This document shows positions 1 to 10,454 of a DNA stretch of 64,000 bases, piece by piece. The notes under the pieces were generated by a model. That model made no database searches. It had not been told where the DNA came from and saw only the letters and a list, made by a program, of their open reading frames with translations. The DNA is from Caprimulgus europaeus. Lineage: Eukaryota > Chordata > Aves > Caprimulgiformes > Caprimulgidae. Both the position numbers and the translations under genes were made by a program. Location of the stretch: NCBI GenBank assembly GCA_907165065.1, contig OU015534.1, forward strand, positions 33,728,937 to 33,792,936, given 5' to 3'. Within the stretch, counting starts at the first letter, position 1. The number at the start of each line of letters is the position of its first letter.

Positions 1-574
1 AGAGAGGGCCCACATTTTCCTTCTGACGTGGAAATACACCTCTCAACTTTGTTCTGCTCCACCTAGAGACAATTCTCAATTTCCTGCAGCGAGACATTCC
101 TCTGGGAGACCCTGGCAGAGCAGTTTTGTGAGTAACTTTACAGAAGGTTACAAAAAAGGCCAAGAAAAGTCCAAGTCTCCTAAAGCGAGCTTTCCAGACG
201 GGTACCAGAGAGATTCCCCTAAATTCCTGCTCAGGTGATCTTTAGACCTGACAGTGCTGACATTTCCAAAGGCAAAGTTGCCAACACATCTCATCTGCTC
301 TCACTTGGCAGATGCAGAGTTGGCTGCGCTCCCTGGACCACATCCAGCAGACTTTGGTACCCAGGGGAATCTCAGATCTTCAACTGCTGCAGCCAAATCC
401 AGAGGGCTCCCAGCCCCAGGGAGAGGGGCTCAGCACATTTCCCAACCAACACCTGCACCTACACAGTGCCCCTGCAAACTCTGAGGTCACCTCACAAAGA
501 CCAGGGAGACCCACAAGCTTCACCCACATGATCAACACAAGCAGCCCACACCAGACCTTCCCCGCCCTGATCAG
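1..574. other. Unique non-coding sequence, nothing recognised
   Basis: No repeat family, splice-flanked exon or RNA gene is recognisable. Several short open frames overlap here, but none resembles a known protein and all run into the minisatellite downstream. Confidence 0.6.
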
Positions 575-1234
575 CACTGAGGTTCATCAGTGGAGCACAC
601 CAACCCCTTCTTCTCCAGCACTGAGGTTCATCAGTGGAGCACACCAACCCCTTCTTCTCCAGCACTGAGGTTCATCAGTGGAGCACACCAACCCCTTCTT
701 CTCCAGCACTGAGGTTCATCAGTGGAGCACACCAACCCCTTCTTCTCCAGCGCTGAAGTTCATCACTGGAGCACACCAACCCCTTATTCTCCAGCACTGA
801 GGTTCATCACTGGAGCACACCAACCCCTTATTCTCCAGCACTGAAGTTCATCAGTGGAGCACACCAACCCCTTCTTCTCCAGCACTGAGGTTCATCAGTG
901 GAGCACACCAACCCCTTCTTCTCCAGCACTGAGGTTCATCAGTGGAGCACACCAACCCCTTCTTCTCCAGCACTGAGGTTCATCAGTGGAGCACACCAAC
1001 CCCTTATTCCCCAGCATTGAGGTTCATCAGTGGAGCACACCAACCCCTTATTCTCCAGCACTGACGTTCATCAGTGGAGCACACCAACCCCTTATTCCCC
1101 AGCATTGAGGTTCATCAGTGGAGCACACCAACCCCTTATTCCCCAGCATTGAGGTTCATCAGTGGAGCACACCAACCCCTTATTCTCCAGCACTGAGGTT
1201 CATCAGTGGAGCACACCAACCCCTTATTCTCCAG
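575..1234. repeat. 44-bp minisatellite, 15 units
   Basis: Exactly 15 head-to-tail units of 44 bp start at 575, 619, 663 and so on to 1191. Each contains GTTCATCAGTGGAGC and ACCAACCCCTT. Units 1-4, 8 and 9 are identical and carry CTTCTTCTCC. Units 5-6 and 10-15 carry CTTATT. Units 11, 13 and 14 begin CATTGAGG, and units 5-6 have CATCACTGG. Variants cluster by position, as expected from unequal exchange or slippage. As 44 is not a multiple of three, the reading frame shifts each unit, so the open frames across it are not a repeat protein. Copy number is likely polymorphic. Confidence 0.97.
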
Positions 1235-1958
1235 ATTCACACCACAGTCACTGATCCCTCAGGTGTGAGCAGGACTTTTAGTCCATCCAACACCCATGCC
1301 AGGACCATCAGTCCATTGTTCTATTGCCAGCTCTTTCCTGATGGAGGTTTCCTGCTACTGGCAAGTGAGCTCAGCTTTAAATATAATAACACACTCCCTT
1401 ATCCACCACCCACCCTCTAGAGCAGAGATCATACCCACAGAAAAAAGAGTTAGCAGCATATTTAACCAGACTGTGGGACAGACTGTGGTGACCAAGCATG
1501 GGGTTCATTCAGAAGAGTGTGCAGACTGATTTCATGGTTACATTTGACTGGCCCCTTTCATCCCTTTTCCCCCCTCCTCTTTTTTTTTTCCCCACCTGGA
1601 TCCCTCCTTTTTTCCTACCTTTGTCCTTTCCCTGAACATCCAATAAAAATTCTTCCAAAGGACAATTTCTAGTAACCAAAGAATGTGAAAAAAAGGTCAA
1701 GACAAATTTGTCTTGCACATTGCCAGTTCTCTGAATCCATCAGGTGTCTGTGTGTGTGTCAATGACACACTCAATTTTTTACTGTGAGGGTATAATTACA
1801 CAATATTGTAATTGAGTATTGAGTGCTTGGTTTCTGAATAGTGCTGGCACTGGAGGAAACAGAGATATTCCTGAACGTGAAATAAAACATCACAAACACT
1901 CAGGTAAAGTGTTCTGCAGGTGTTATAGCTCATGGATTAAAATATTCATTCAATTGAC
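1235..1958. other. Non-coding; possible old LTR-like segment
   Basis: No gene is seen. Around 1480-1660 a GTGGTGACCAAGCATGGGG stretch is followed by a pyrimidine-rich block and AATAAA at 1642-1647. A similar order of motifs occurs near 33.98-34.15 kb, so both may be old copies of an unidentified LTR. TG/CA ends and target duplications are not visible. Confidence 0.4.
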
Positions 1959-2855
1959 ATTGAATGCACTGTCAGCAAGTTTGCTGATGATACCAAGCTG
2001 GGAGGAGTGGCTGACACAGCAGAGGGCTGTGCTGCCATCCAGAGAGACCTGGACAGGCTGGAGAGCTGGGCAGGGAAAAACTTGATGAAATATAATAAGG
2101 GCAAGTGTGGGGTGTTGCACCTGGGCAGGAACAATCCCAGGTTCCAGTATAGGTTGGGAAATGATCTCCTAGAGAGCAGTGTAGGGGAAAGGCATCTGGG
2201 AGTCCTGGTGGACAGCAGGATGGCCATGAGCCAGCACTGTGCCCTTGTGGCCAGGAAGGCCAATGGCATCCTGGGGTGCATTAGAAGGGCTGTGGTCAGT
2301 AGGTCCAGAGAGGTTCTTCTTCCCCTTTACTCTGCCCTGGTGAGGCCACATCTGGAATATTGTGTCCAGTTCTGGGCCCCACAGTTCAAGAAGGACAGGG
2401 AGCTGCTGGAGAGAGTCCAGCACAGAGCCACCAAGATGATGAAGGGAGTGGAGCATCTCCCTGATGAGGAAAGGCTGAGGGAGCTGGGGCTCTTGAGCTT
2501 GGAGAAGAGGAGGCTGAGGGGGGACCTTATTAATGTTTATAAATATTTGAATGGTGAGTGTCAGGAGGATGGGGCCAGGCTCTTCTCAGTGGTGTCCAAT
2601 GATAGGACAAGGGGCAATGGGTGTGAGCTGGAACTCAGGAGGTTCTGCTTAAATTTGAGAAAGAACTTCTTTCCTGTGAGGGTGCCAGAGCCCTGGGCCA
2701 GGCTGCCCAGGGAGGGTGTGGAGTCTCCTTCTCTGGAGATGTTCAAGACCCACCTGGACGCCTTCCTGTGTGATCTCATCTGGGTGTTCCTGCTCTGGCA
2801 GGGGGTTGGACTGGATGAGCTTTCGAGGTCCCTTCCAATCCCTGACACTTTGTGA
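1959..2855 (+). pseudogene. CR1 ORF2 C-terminal fragment (reverse transcriptase)
   Basis: An open frame of 298 codons ends with TGA at 2853-2855. It starts at the RT catalytic block, with FADDTKLGG intact (FADD at 1980-1991), and continues through the CR1 thumb and C-terminal region ([57 protein letters not shown]). A full ORF2 also has an endonuclease and the N-terminal RT motifs, absent here, so the fragment cannot be functional. There is no genuine start codon or promoter; the frame is open only because it entered at the insertion breakpoint. Absence of stops over about 900 bp marks this as the best preserved ORF2 tail in the window. Confidence 0.93.
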
Positions 2856-2890
2856 CTCTGTGATTCTGTGATTCTGTGATTCTGTGATTC
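1959..2890 (+). mobile_element. CR1 LINE, 5'-truncated, type A
   Basis: The 3' end of an avian CR1 non-LTR retrotransposon. It begins inside the reverse-transcriptase coding region just before the FADD active site and runs through the end of ORF2. It finishes in a short 3' UTR of repeated TGTGATTC units (about 2856-2890), the CR1 3' hallmark. Truncation at the 5' end is normal for target-primed reverse transcription. An ATTCAAT motif lies just before the element (1948-1954) and at its tail (2887-2893), but the tail repeat itself contains ATTC, so this is weak evidence for a target duplication. The undamaged frame suggests a fairly young insertion. Confidence 0.97.
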
Positions 2891-3279
2891 AATGAACACT
2901 GTGGTTGTGAAAGTAATCAGCAATGTATATAATGTTATATCCTTATACACCATCATATTTTGTAGTGGATTTAAGGAGTGATGCTAAAAAAATCCCTACT
3001 CTGAGCCAAAGATTTATGCTATTTGTTTTGACACCCTGTGGCTGTGTAATAACCAGCCTGTGTTTGTTTTACAGAGGTATTTTACATAATCACCTCCACC
3101 CAGGAGAGGGACTGTAAAGCCACAGAAGCGTTGCACTCATTGGGTGTGTTTTACTGACTCATCAATTTTTAGTGGTGTGTTTTATGAAAAAAAAAAATAA
3201 AAAAGATGTTCAGAACAAAGCAGCATCTTGCTGACTAAAATTGGCTTCAATCCAAACACCCAAATTCTAATTTTAAGCT
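2891..3279. other. Unique non-coding sequence
   Basis: AT-rich sequence with short A runs (for example 3187-3205). No gene, element or RNA is recognised. Confidence 0.6.
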
Positions 3280-3459
3280 AAAAAAAAAAAAAAAAGAAAA
3301 AAAAGAAAAAAAAGAAAAAAAAGAAAAAAAGAAAAAAGAAAAAAAGAAAAAAAGAAAAGAAGAAAAAAAAAGAAAAAAGAAAAAAGAAAAGAAGAAAAAA
3401 AGAAAAAAAGAAAAAAGAAAGAAAAAAAAAGAAAAAAAAAGAAAAAAAGAAAAAAAAGA
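3280..3459. repeat. A-rich purine tract, irregular (A)nG
   Basis: 180 consecutive purines on the + strand: runs of 5-9 A separated by single G. The Phe/Ser-rich open frames on the opposite strand arise from this tract. It has none of the features of a LINE poly(A) tail, since no element adjoins it. Confidence 0.95.
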
Positions 3460-3811
3460 TCCCCAAACAACATATTCACTATTAGGATTGAATCTCTTTG
3501 CACTTAAATCATCACACTTCATCATTTTCCTCTCTTCTTATTTTGTTCCTAAGGTTTGGGCCCTCTCAGTATTTCTTTTCTATTTGAGCTGCAAGGCAGT
3601 GAGAAATAAATAGCATCATTTACAATCACCCACTGTCAATACACATGCCAGATTAACAGCCCTGGAGAATGATGAGCTCTGATGCTATCAAGGAGAAAGA
3701 ATAATGGCTGCAGGAAAAATAATAGTAAAAAATGTATTCTCTGTCTTTCTTCCATATTTCTTAACTCCACGTTGCTTCACTAGGTGAGGAGGTACAAACC
3801 AGTCCACAAAC
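3460..3811. other. Unique non-coding sequence
   Basis: Nothing recognised. It separates the purine tract from the 3' end of a minus-strand CR1. Confidence 0.55.
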
Positions 3812-4350
3812 TCATAGAACCCTAGAATGGTTTGGGTTGGAAGGGACCTCAAAGCTCATCCAGTTCCACCCCCCTGCCAGCAGCAGGGACACCTTCCACT
3901 AGACCAGGTTGCTCAAAGCCTCATCCAACCTGGCCCAGAACACTTCCAGGGAGGAGCAGCCACAGCTTCTCTGGGCAACCTGGGCCAGTGTCTCACCACC
4001 CTCACACCAAAGAATTTCTTCCTCAGATCTCATCTCCATGTCCCCTCTGCCAGTTTCAAGCCATCACCCCTTGTTCTGTCACTCCCTGCCCTTGGCCAAA
4101 GTCCCTCCCCAGCCTTCCTGGAGCCCCTTCAGGTACTGGGAGGCCACTGGAAGGTCTCCCTGGAGCCTTCTCTTCTCCAGGCTGAACAGCCCCAACTCTC
4201 TCAGCCTGTCCTCACAGCAGAGCTGCTCCAGCCCTGGCATCATCCTCGTGGCCTCCTCTGGACTCGTTCTAACTGGTCCTTGTTTCTCTTGTGTTGGGGG
4301 CTCTAGAACCGGACACAGTACTCCAGGTGGGGCCTTACAAGAGTGGAGGA
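3812..4350 (-). mobile_element. CR1 LINE, 5'-truncated, type B
   Basis: On the minus strand the 3' tail lies at 3812-3835 (TCATAGAACCCTAGAATGG seen from +), followed by the type B block with CCAGCAGCAGGGACACC and the GAACACTTCCAGGGAGGAGC segment. It extends to a region matching 'tactctggtgaggccccacctgg', where it is truncated at about 4350. Frames are interrupted, so it is a dead copy. It is homologous to the copies at 9694-10454, 22738-22950 and 62666-63005. Confidence 0.93.
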
Positions 4351-4447
4351 CATCATCTAATTACGCTTGACAGTGGTTAGCAATTATTTTCTCTACCAAA
4401 GCATTGTAACTGCCCTGAGAAATTGTGGTTCAAATCAGCATAAACCC

Positions 4448-4645
4448 GGTGGGTTTGGCTTTAGTGTGTCTGTGGGAACTGGTGGGTTTGGCTTTAGTGT
4501 GTCTGTGGGAACTGGTGGGTTTGGTTTTAGGGTGTCTGTGGGAACTGGTGGGTTTGGTTTTAGGGTGTCTGTGGGAACTGGTGGGTTTGGCTTTAGTGTG
4601 TCTGTGGGAACTGGTGGGTTTGGCTTTAGTGTGTCTGTGGGAACT
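4448..4645. repeat. 33-bp minisatellite, 6 units (A-A-B-B-A-A)
   Basis: Six 33-bp units start at 4448, 4481, 4514, 4547, 4580 and 4613. Units 1, 2, 5 and 6 carry GGCTTTAGTGTG; units 3 and 4 carry GGTTTTAGGGTG, giving an A-A-B-B-A-A order. Because 33 is divisible by three, a frame stays open in several registers on both strands (an 11-residue repeat GGFGFSVSVGT forward, PTSSHRHTKAK reverse). That alone explains the 145- and 135-codon frames here; no start context, splice signal or homology supports coding. Confidence 0.97.
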
Positions 4646-6100
4646 ATGGTTGTGTTTCTTGAAAATAATTTTAAACTGGAGCAAAAATGCTTAAAACAGT
4701 TTTCTGGGGGAATTGGGGAAAGACCTTCAGGTTTCAGATTTATTCTTTGTGTCTCTTTGAATGACCCATTTAGGAGATTGATCATAATTTTTGTTCCTGA
4801 ATAATAGTTTCTCCTGCTTTTAAATCTTAAGGAGGCCAACATTGCTCACCCTACCCCATTACATTACAGAGCATCCCATAACATGCTGTCATTTGGTGGT
4901 TTATTGTTTTATTAGCCAGGCTGCTATTTTTTATTAGACTCTTTTAGTGTCAATCTGTCCTTTGTATATAATGACAGTAAATACTTGGAATAATAAAAAA
5001 AAAAAGTCACCTAAAATATCCAACTTTTTTAAATGAGAAGAAGGAGGAAAGGGATTGAAATGAAGCCTGGCAAACCAAGTTGTTATACACTGCTAAAAAC
5101 ACCCCTTCTGGCTGAAAACCTCAATGATAGGTAATTATATTTCTAAATGAGGCAATCATTGTTAAGCTATGAAGAATATAATTAATTTTAGAACATTCTG
5201 TAGTGTTGTAGTCAATACAGATAATAGACTTTTTGAGATATTAGCTGTCCAAACACATTGGGCTAATTTAAAGGATCTCATTGTGCATTCTCTTAACTGG
5301 AGTCAACAGTAATAAAGCCCTTTTCTGTCACTGCAATAAACTCACTCACTGCCTGAGTTCTGCTGAAATGAATTAACTGAGTTTAAAGCAACAGTGCAGC
5401 TCCAGTTCACAGGTATTCAACCCAGTTCTGACTTTATTTCCTGAGGTTTCCTATTGGCAAACACAGCACACTTTAGAATACAGTGGTCCAGATTTGTCTT
5501 TTTTGTCAGCACACTGATTTCAGCTAAAGATTTACCTGTCATGTATAGAAGAGAAAAAAAAAAGAACAAAATAAAACAAAAATCTGAGACACAATTATAC
5601 TTTCAGATTAGTGGCCATCAGATTCACTACCTTGTATCTTATCAGGGACAACTGAGGATGTTCCAGAGGAAAATTCATGAAGTTGAATAATAGCAAAAGA
5701 CTGCAAAAAAGTTTAGAAGTCAGAATTAGTCTGAAGACCTCAACAAGAGAAGCTCTGAGATCCTGAAACAAAAGCTTTGGCGTGTCTTGTGCTCGTAAAT
5801 GATTGATTCTGGCTCCAAGATTAGTCTGGAACTATGATCTCTGAAGAATATAGAGAAGATCAGAGCTTGAACAAGAGGCAACCAGCTTACCTCTACAAAG
5901 CAGAGCTGAGGTCTACTGAGAGTTATGCAAACAGAAACCTTTGGAAGCAGTGGACTGCTTGGAGAGTGACCAAGAAGGGGCAGGTTGCACTGTGTCGCGG
6001 TTCCCCACGGCACAACTCAATCAATTATTTCCTCTCTTTCTAACAGCACTGGAAAGCAGAACTCTCCTCCATACCTGAATATTTTAGGGTGGGCACATGA
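4646..6100. other. Unique non-coding sequence
   Basis: AT-rich and non-repetitive as far as I can see. No exon, element or RNA gene recognised. Confidence 0.6.
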
Positions 6101-6134
6101 TTTTCTGGGCTCCCCAGTTCAAGAGGGACAGGGA
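6101..6134 (+). mobile_element. Short CR1-like fragment
   Basis: About 34 bp match the CR1 ORF2 segment that translates as FWAPQFKRDRD, found in full in the longer copies (for example 2370-2400). Flanking sequence does not continue the match, so it is a relic or a chance match. Confidence 0.45.
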
Positions 6135-7451
6135 TCACCCTGCTTTGGGAGGACTCTCTGTCCAATCTGAAGTGCGGGGTGGGTCTCTGCAGTTCCATCA
6201 GCAGTCTGCTGATTTTCTGAGGCAAGCTAATACACCATGCTCTCAACAGCATCAGAGCTGCACCAGAAAGTGCCAAATGAAGAGGAACCATGTCTTTATT
6301 TCACATAACCTTTCTGCTCTGCTTCTTGCCTTCAGGAGAAAAAAAAGAAGAAAAAAAAACCCACTTCACTTTATGCTAAATGTGAGCAATAATTCACAAA
6401 CTGAGTAACCTGGGCAGACAACACCAAGAGGGAGAAGCTTTTGAGAGCTTTCTCTGTCGCAGTGCCTGTTCACAGCCATTAGTTACAATAGTGTATGAAA
6501 AGCTTGGTCACACAATTTTACTTAAAATTAAAATGTTAAGTGCAGTATTTTGTCTTTTTGGCTGTAGCAGTTTATCTCTGTCAGCTCCAGTCCATTGGCT
6601 GGGTTGGACCCAACAACTCCAACCCTGGCCAGAGCTGCTGTGCTGTGCAACCCCCTGGGCATTGATGTCCAACACCCGCTGGAGTTACAGTTGTGGCTCA
6701 GGTCCTTTGTTATTTTTCTTCGCATTATTAATAGTCCTCTCACCTAACTGACTCCTTCCAACTCTTCCCTAATTTACAGATGACCACTTGTGATGGTTAC
6801 TCTATAATTAGCATGTTTCCCCAGCCACCTTTTACATCTTCTTCCAATTAAATATCTTACTCCCTCGTTTAAAACCTTTACTTTCCCTCGCATTCGTGCA
6901 ATTTCTGAGTTGAAAAACCAAATGCAATTTAGAAAAGCAAACAGATTAATAAGGAGAAAAACAAGAGACATTAAATAAGAGTCTCAGCAATTAGATGAAG
7001 AAAGAAATTAAATAGCTTAATTCAAGGGCCTTAAGCATTATTCACTGCAGGGCTTAATTTGAATTAATACGTTGTGTACACACATTTATAAATGGCATAT
7101 ATGGATGGCTCTTTAAGAAGGAATATTGAAAGTAATAGCAAAAAGGATTAATCCTCATGCTTTCAGTCAAAGCTCTTAAGGTCTGGCGAGCTGCTGTTGT
7201 AATGGGGGTGTTATTACTGGAGGAGCTGAGTGTTGGGAACGAGAGAAGCTTCAGCTGCTGGAAGAGCTCTTAGATTTCAGAGTAAAATAAATGGGGGTGT
7301 TTATGTTTTTGCTGTTATTTCACCCTTGTCCTGGTCAAGCTTCTTGTGCAATGGCCACTTCAACAGCAGAAGCACAACCGGACCGGTGCTGAGTGTCAGA
7401 GTTTTCTCAATCTCTCCTTTATTCACGTCACTGCAGCACCTTCCCAGGGTT
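6135..7451. other. Unique non-coding; possible conserved element at about 6960-7220
   Basis: No coding signal. The 6960-7220 part is rich in TAAT cores and contains the perfect palindrome GGATTAATCC (7145-7154), a back-to-back TAATCC arrangement favoured by K50 homeodomains of the OTX/PITX type. This is motif-level evidence only. Confidence 0.4.
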
Positions 7452-7684
7452 CACAGAGTCACAGAGTGTCAGGGATTGGAGGGGACCTCGAAAGCTCATC
7501 CAGTCCAACCCCCTGCTGGAGCAGGAACACCTGGATGAGATCACACAGGAAGGCGTCCAGGTGGGTCTTGAACATCTCCAGAGAAGGAGACTCCACACCC
7601 TCCCTGGGCAGCCTGGCCCAGGGCTCTGGCACCCTCACAGGAAAGAAGTTCCTTCTCAAATTTAAGCAGAACCTCCTGTGTTCC
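7452..7684 (-). mobile_element. CR1 LINE 3' fragment, type A
   Basis: On the minus strand this is about 230 bp of CR1 3' end: the tail (CACAGAGTCACAGAGTGTC from +), the GGGATTGGAGGGGACCTCG block, and the end of ORF2 up to the GAACCTCCTGTGTTCC segment, where it is truncated. The sequence immediately beyond repeats TCCTGTGTT, so the 5' breakpoint has short microhomology. Confidence 0.95.
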
Positions 7685-9446
7685 TCCTGTGTTACCTTAG
7701 CTGAGACTGTGGAAATCACAAGGTCATCATGTTGTATTTCTCCTGCTTTCCTGAAAGAGCTCATTCCTCTGGCTCAGTTGCAGAAGTTGATGAGAAAACT
7801 GGTTTTGGGGCATAGCAAAAAGCAGATTTTTATCTATGGTCAGGAGCCAAGAGTGTTTAAAAATAATAATATTTATGCACCTTCTGAAGACAGATTCTGA
7901 GGGTGTCCAATTAAAATGTATTTCTTTTCACTGGTGAAATGGAACACCAGCAATCTATCCCTCTAACAAAGACTATGATGGTAAATAACACACTGTGCTG
8001 CCCGAAGGAATGTTCTTTGTCTCCCTTACAAGAAAGGCAAAGAAAAGAAAGATAAATGTCATCAATCTGCTGGTGCTGGAAATATCCTTCAAAATTCATC
8101 CTCAGAACCAGTGAGTTCTTGAGTCAGTGAGTCAATTTGAGTCTTAATACTTGGCAATCTATTTTTATTGTTGAGATTTTGTGCAATTAGCTAATGGTGT
8201 GTTTTTAATGAATATATATATATATTTTTCTAAATCTGTTGCTATGTAAGTTGATGTGCAATGCAGAACCTTTTTTTCTAGGTTCTGCTGAATACTCCCC
8301 ATACAAAGCACATTTCCTGATTATAAAATATTTGCTGGTTTCCTGTGGAAACAAAAATAAGCTACTTGGCAAATAAAGGATTTTTTATTTTTTTTTCTCC
8401 TTGTATTACCAAGATACATTCATTAAAAATAATAATAATAAAAAATAGTCAATGGCAGGAAGACAACCCCTTGTTACATCAGTTTTATCAGAGGTACCAG
8501 TTTTGATCAGAAGGCAGCAAGGATCAGTTAGAGAGTTGCAGGCAGGGGGAAAAGGGTTGACTAGAGATCTGCTGGATAACAGCTGAATAAAGAACAAAGT
8601 GATAGCAAAGAAATAAAGCCAGAATATTCTTCAGACATTAAAAGCTCACCAAATATGTACCCCGACATGATTTAATGACCTGTTATACCACTATTTTCCC
8701 AACTGAGAATTTTCTTTCTCAAAATGCTTAGTCACTGCAGAATACACCTCAGCTTCTTAATAGGACTTTTTCAATGAATATATTTCCTTGGTGTTTCACA
8801 AGATAAAAAAGAACCTTACACTGGCATAAATTAATTCACTGCACATGCATATTAATATATATTTATGAACTTTTGGTCTATGCCATGCATCAAAAGCAGC
8901 TCAACCATGTGAATGCATCGGTTGTCATATCAACCCCTTGAAAAGAAAACCAAACAGAATAAAGAATTAAGGTTATGGATGGGTTTGCCAAATAATGCCT
9001 TAATATATCAGAAGTATGTATTGTCAATGATTTTTTGTTATTCTCTTTTGTTTTGCTTGTATTTATCCACTGGATACCCTCTGCAGTAGATCACAGGCTG
9101 TGGGTGAAGGAAAGACTTGATGACATCTAGGAAATAATACGGCTTTTAAGAACACCTGAAGTTATAAAACAGGAATTTACTTGAAGCTTGGTTTGTCTTG
9201 AATTTACTAAGGCTTTATTTTCATTTTTTTTCACCTTGAAAATCCAATAATTATATACTTGCTACTGTTCTAATTGGATCAGATTGTCATCACCCACCGC
9301 TGAGCAATTGATTACAGGACCAGCTTAAATGCATGTCCTGTTAATATCCCTTAATGGCAAAGCCTCGTTAGCTCAGGAAAGCCGTGGTGAACAAACCCTT
9401 TATGTTCTTAACAACTTGTCAGATTTTATTAGATTTGGTGAGATTT
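7685..9446. other. Unique non-coding; possible conserved element at about 9236-9410
   Basis: No genes. Short TA and AAT runs lie at 8215-8226 and 8430-8440. The 9236-9410 part combines CAATAATTAT, AGCAATTGATTACA and AAATGCATG within 100 bp, a density of homeodomain- and octamer-like motifs typical of conserved enhancers. Function is not shown. Confidence 0.4.
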
Positions 9447-9630
9447 TATATATATATATATAAATATATATATATATAATATAAATATATAAAAATAAAT
9501 TTAATATAAATATTATATAAATATATATATAATAAAAATATATAAATATAAGTAAATAAGTAAATAAGTAAATAAGTAAATAAGTAAATAAGTAAATAAG
9601 TAAATAAATAAATAAATAAATAAATAAATA
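9447..9630. repeat. AT-rich satellite: (TA)n, (TAAATAAG)n, (AAAT)n
   Basis: Three phases follow each other: TA/TAA-rich DNA at 9447-9546, then about seven units of an 8-bp TAAATAAG repeat, then a tetranucleotide AAAT run ending at 9630. The Tyr/Ile-rich minus-strand frame here is an artefact of the repeat. Confidence 0.95.
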
Positions 9631-9693
9631 TCTGTAAACCACTAATTTATTAGTAACGATGTTTTGGAACAACACAAGTAATTCACATCACGA

Positions 9694-10454
9694 CAAGGTC
9701 CTGCACCTGGGCCTGGGCGACCCCAAGCACAAACACAGGATGGGCAGAGGATGGATGGAGAGCAGCCCTGGGGAGAAGGACTTGGGGTGCTGGGGGACCA
9801 GAAGCTCCACATGAGGCGGCACCGAGCGCTGGCAGCACAGAGCCAATAACCGTGTCCTGGGCTGCACCCAGAGCAGCGTGGGCAGCAGGGCCAGGGAGGG
9901 GATTCTGCCCCTCTGCTCCGCTCTCCTGAGACCCCCCCTGCAGTGCTGCCTCCAGGGCTGGGGCCACCAACAGCACAAGGACATGGAGCTACTGGAGCCA
10001 GTGCAGAGGAGGCCACGAGGATGATGCCAGGGCTGGAGCAGCTCTGCTGTGAGGACAGGCTGAGAGAGTTGGGGCTGTTCAGCCTGGAGAAGAGAAGGCT
10101 CCGGGGAGACCTTCCAGTGGCCTCCCAGTACCTGAAGGGGCTCCAGGAAGGCTGGGGAGGGACTTTGGCCAAGGGCAGGGAGTGACAGGACAAGGGGTGA
10201 TGGGTTGAAAGTGTCAGAGGGGAGCTGGAGCTGAGATGTGAGGAAGAAATTCTTTGGTGTGAGGGTGGTGAGACCCTGGCCCAGGTTGGCCAGAGAAGCT
10301 GTGGCTGCTCCTCCCTGGAAGTGTTCTGGGCCAGGTTGGATGAGGCTTTGAACAACCTGGTCTAGTGGAAGGTGTCCCTGCTGCTGGCAGGGGGGTTGGG
10401 ACTGGATGAGCTTTAAGGTCCCTTCTCACCCAAACCATTCTAGGTTTCTGTGAT
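9694..10454 (+). mobile_element. CR1 LINE, 5'-truncated, type B
   Basis: Covers the last ~760 bp of a CR1: from AAGGTCCTGCACCTGGGCC (the CR1 'VLHLG' region) through the segment with AGGCCACGAGGATGATGCC and CTGTTCAGCCTGGAGAAGAG, to the 3' block ACTGGATGAGCTTTAAGG and a decayed tail ATTCTAGGTTTCTGTGAT. Relative to an intact ORF2 it carries several frameshifts, so no long sense frame survives. The long minus-strand frame over it is antisense. Confidence 0.95.

Noticed and set aside
575..1234. CRISPR-like array
   Set aside because: Units are contiguous without unique spacers, in a vertebrate genome.
4425..4440. tRNA B-box-like GGTTCAAATC
   Set aside because: No A box, acceptor stem or cloverleaf can be formed around it.
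4514..4579. Interstitial telomere repeat (TTAGGG in units 3-4)
   Set aside because: TTAGGG occurs once per 33-bp unit, not in tandem.
4367..4804. 145-codon frame with an 11-residue repeat as a structural protein gene
   Set aside because: The openness follows from a 33-bp unit; reverse frames are equally open. No promoter, splice context or homology supports it.
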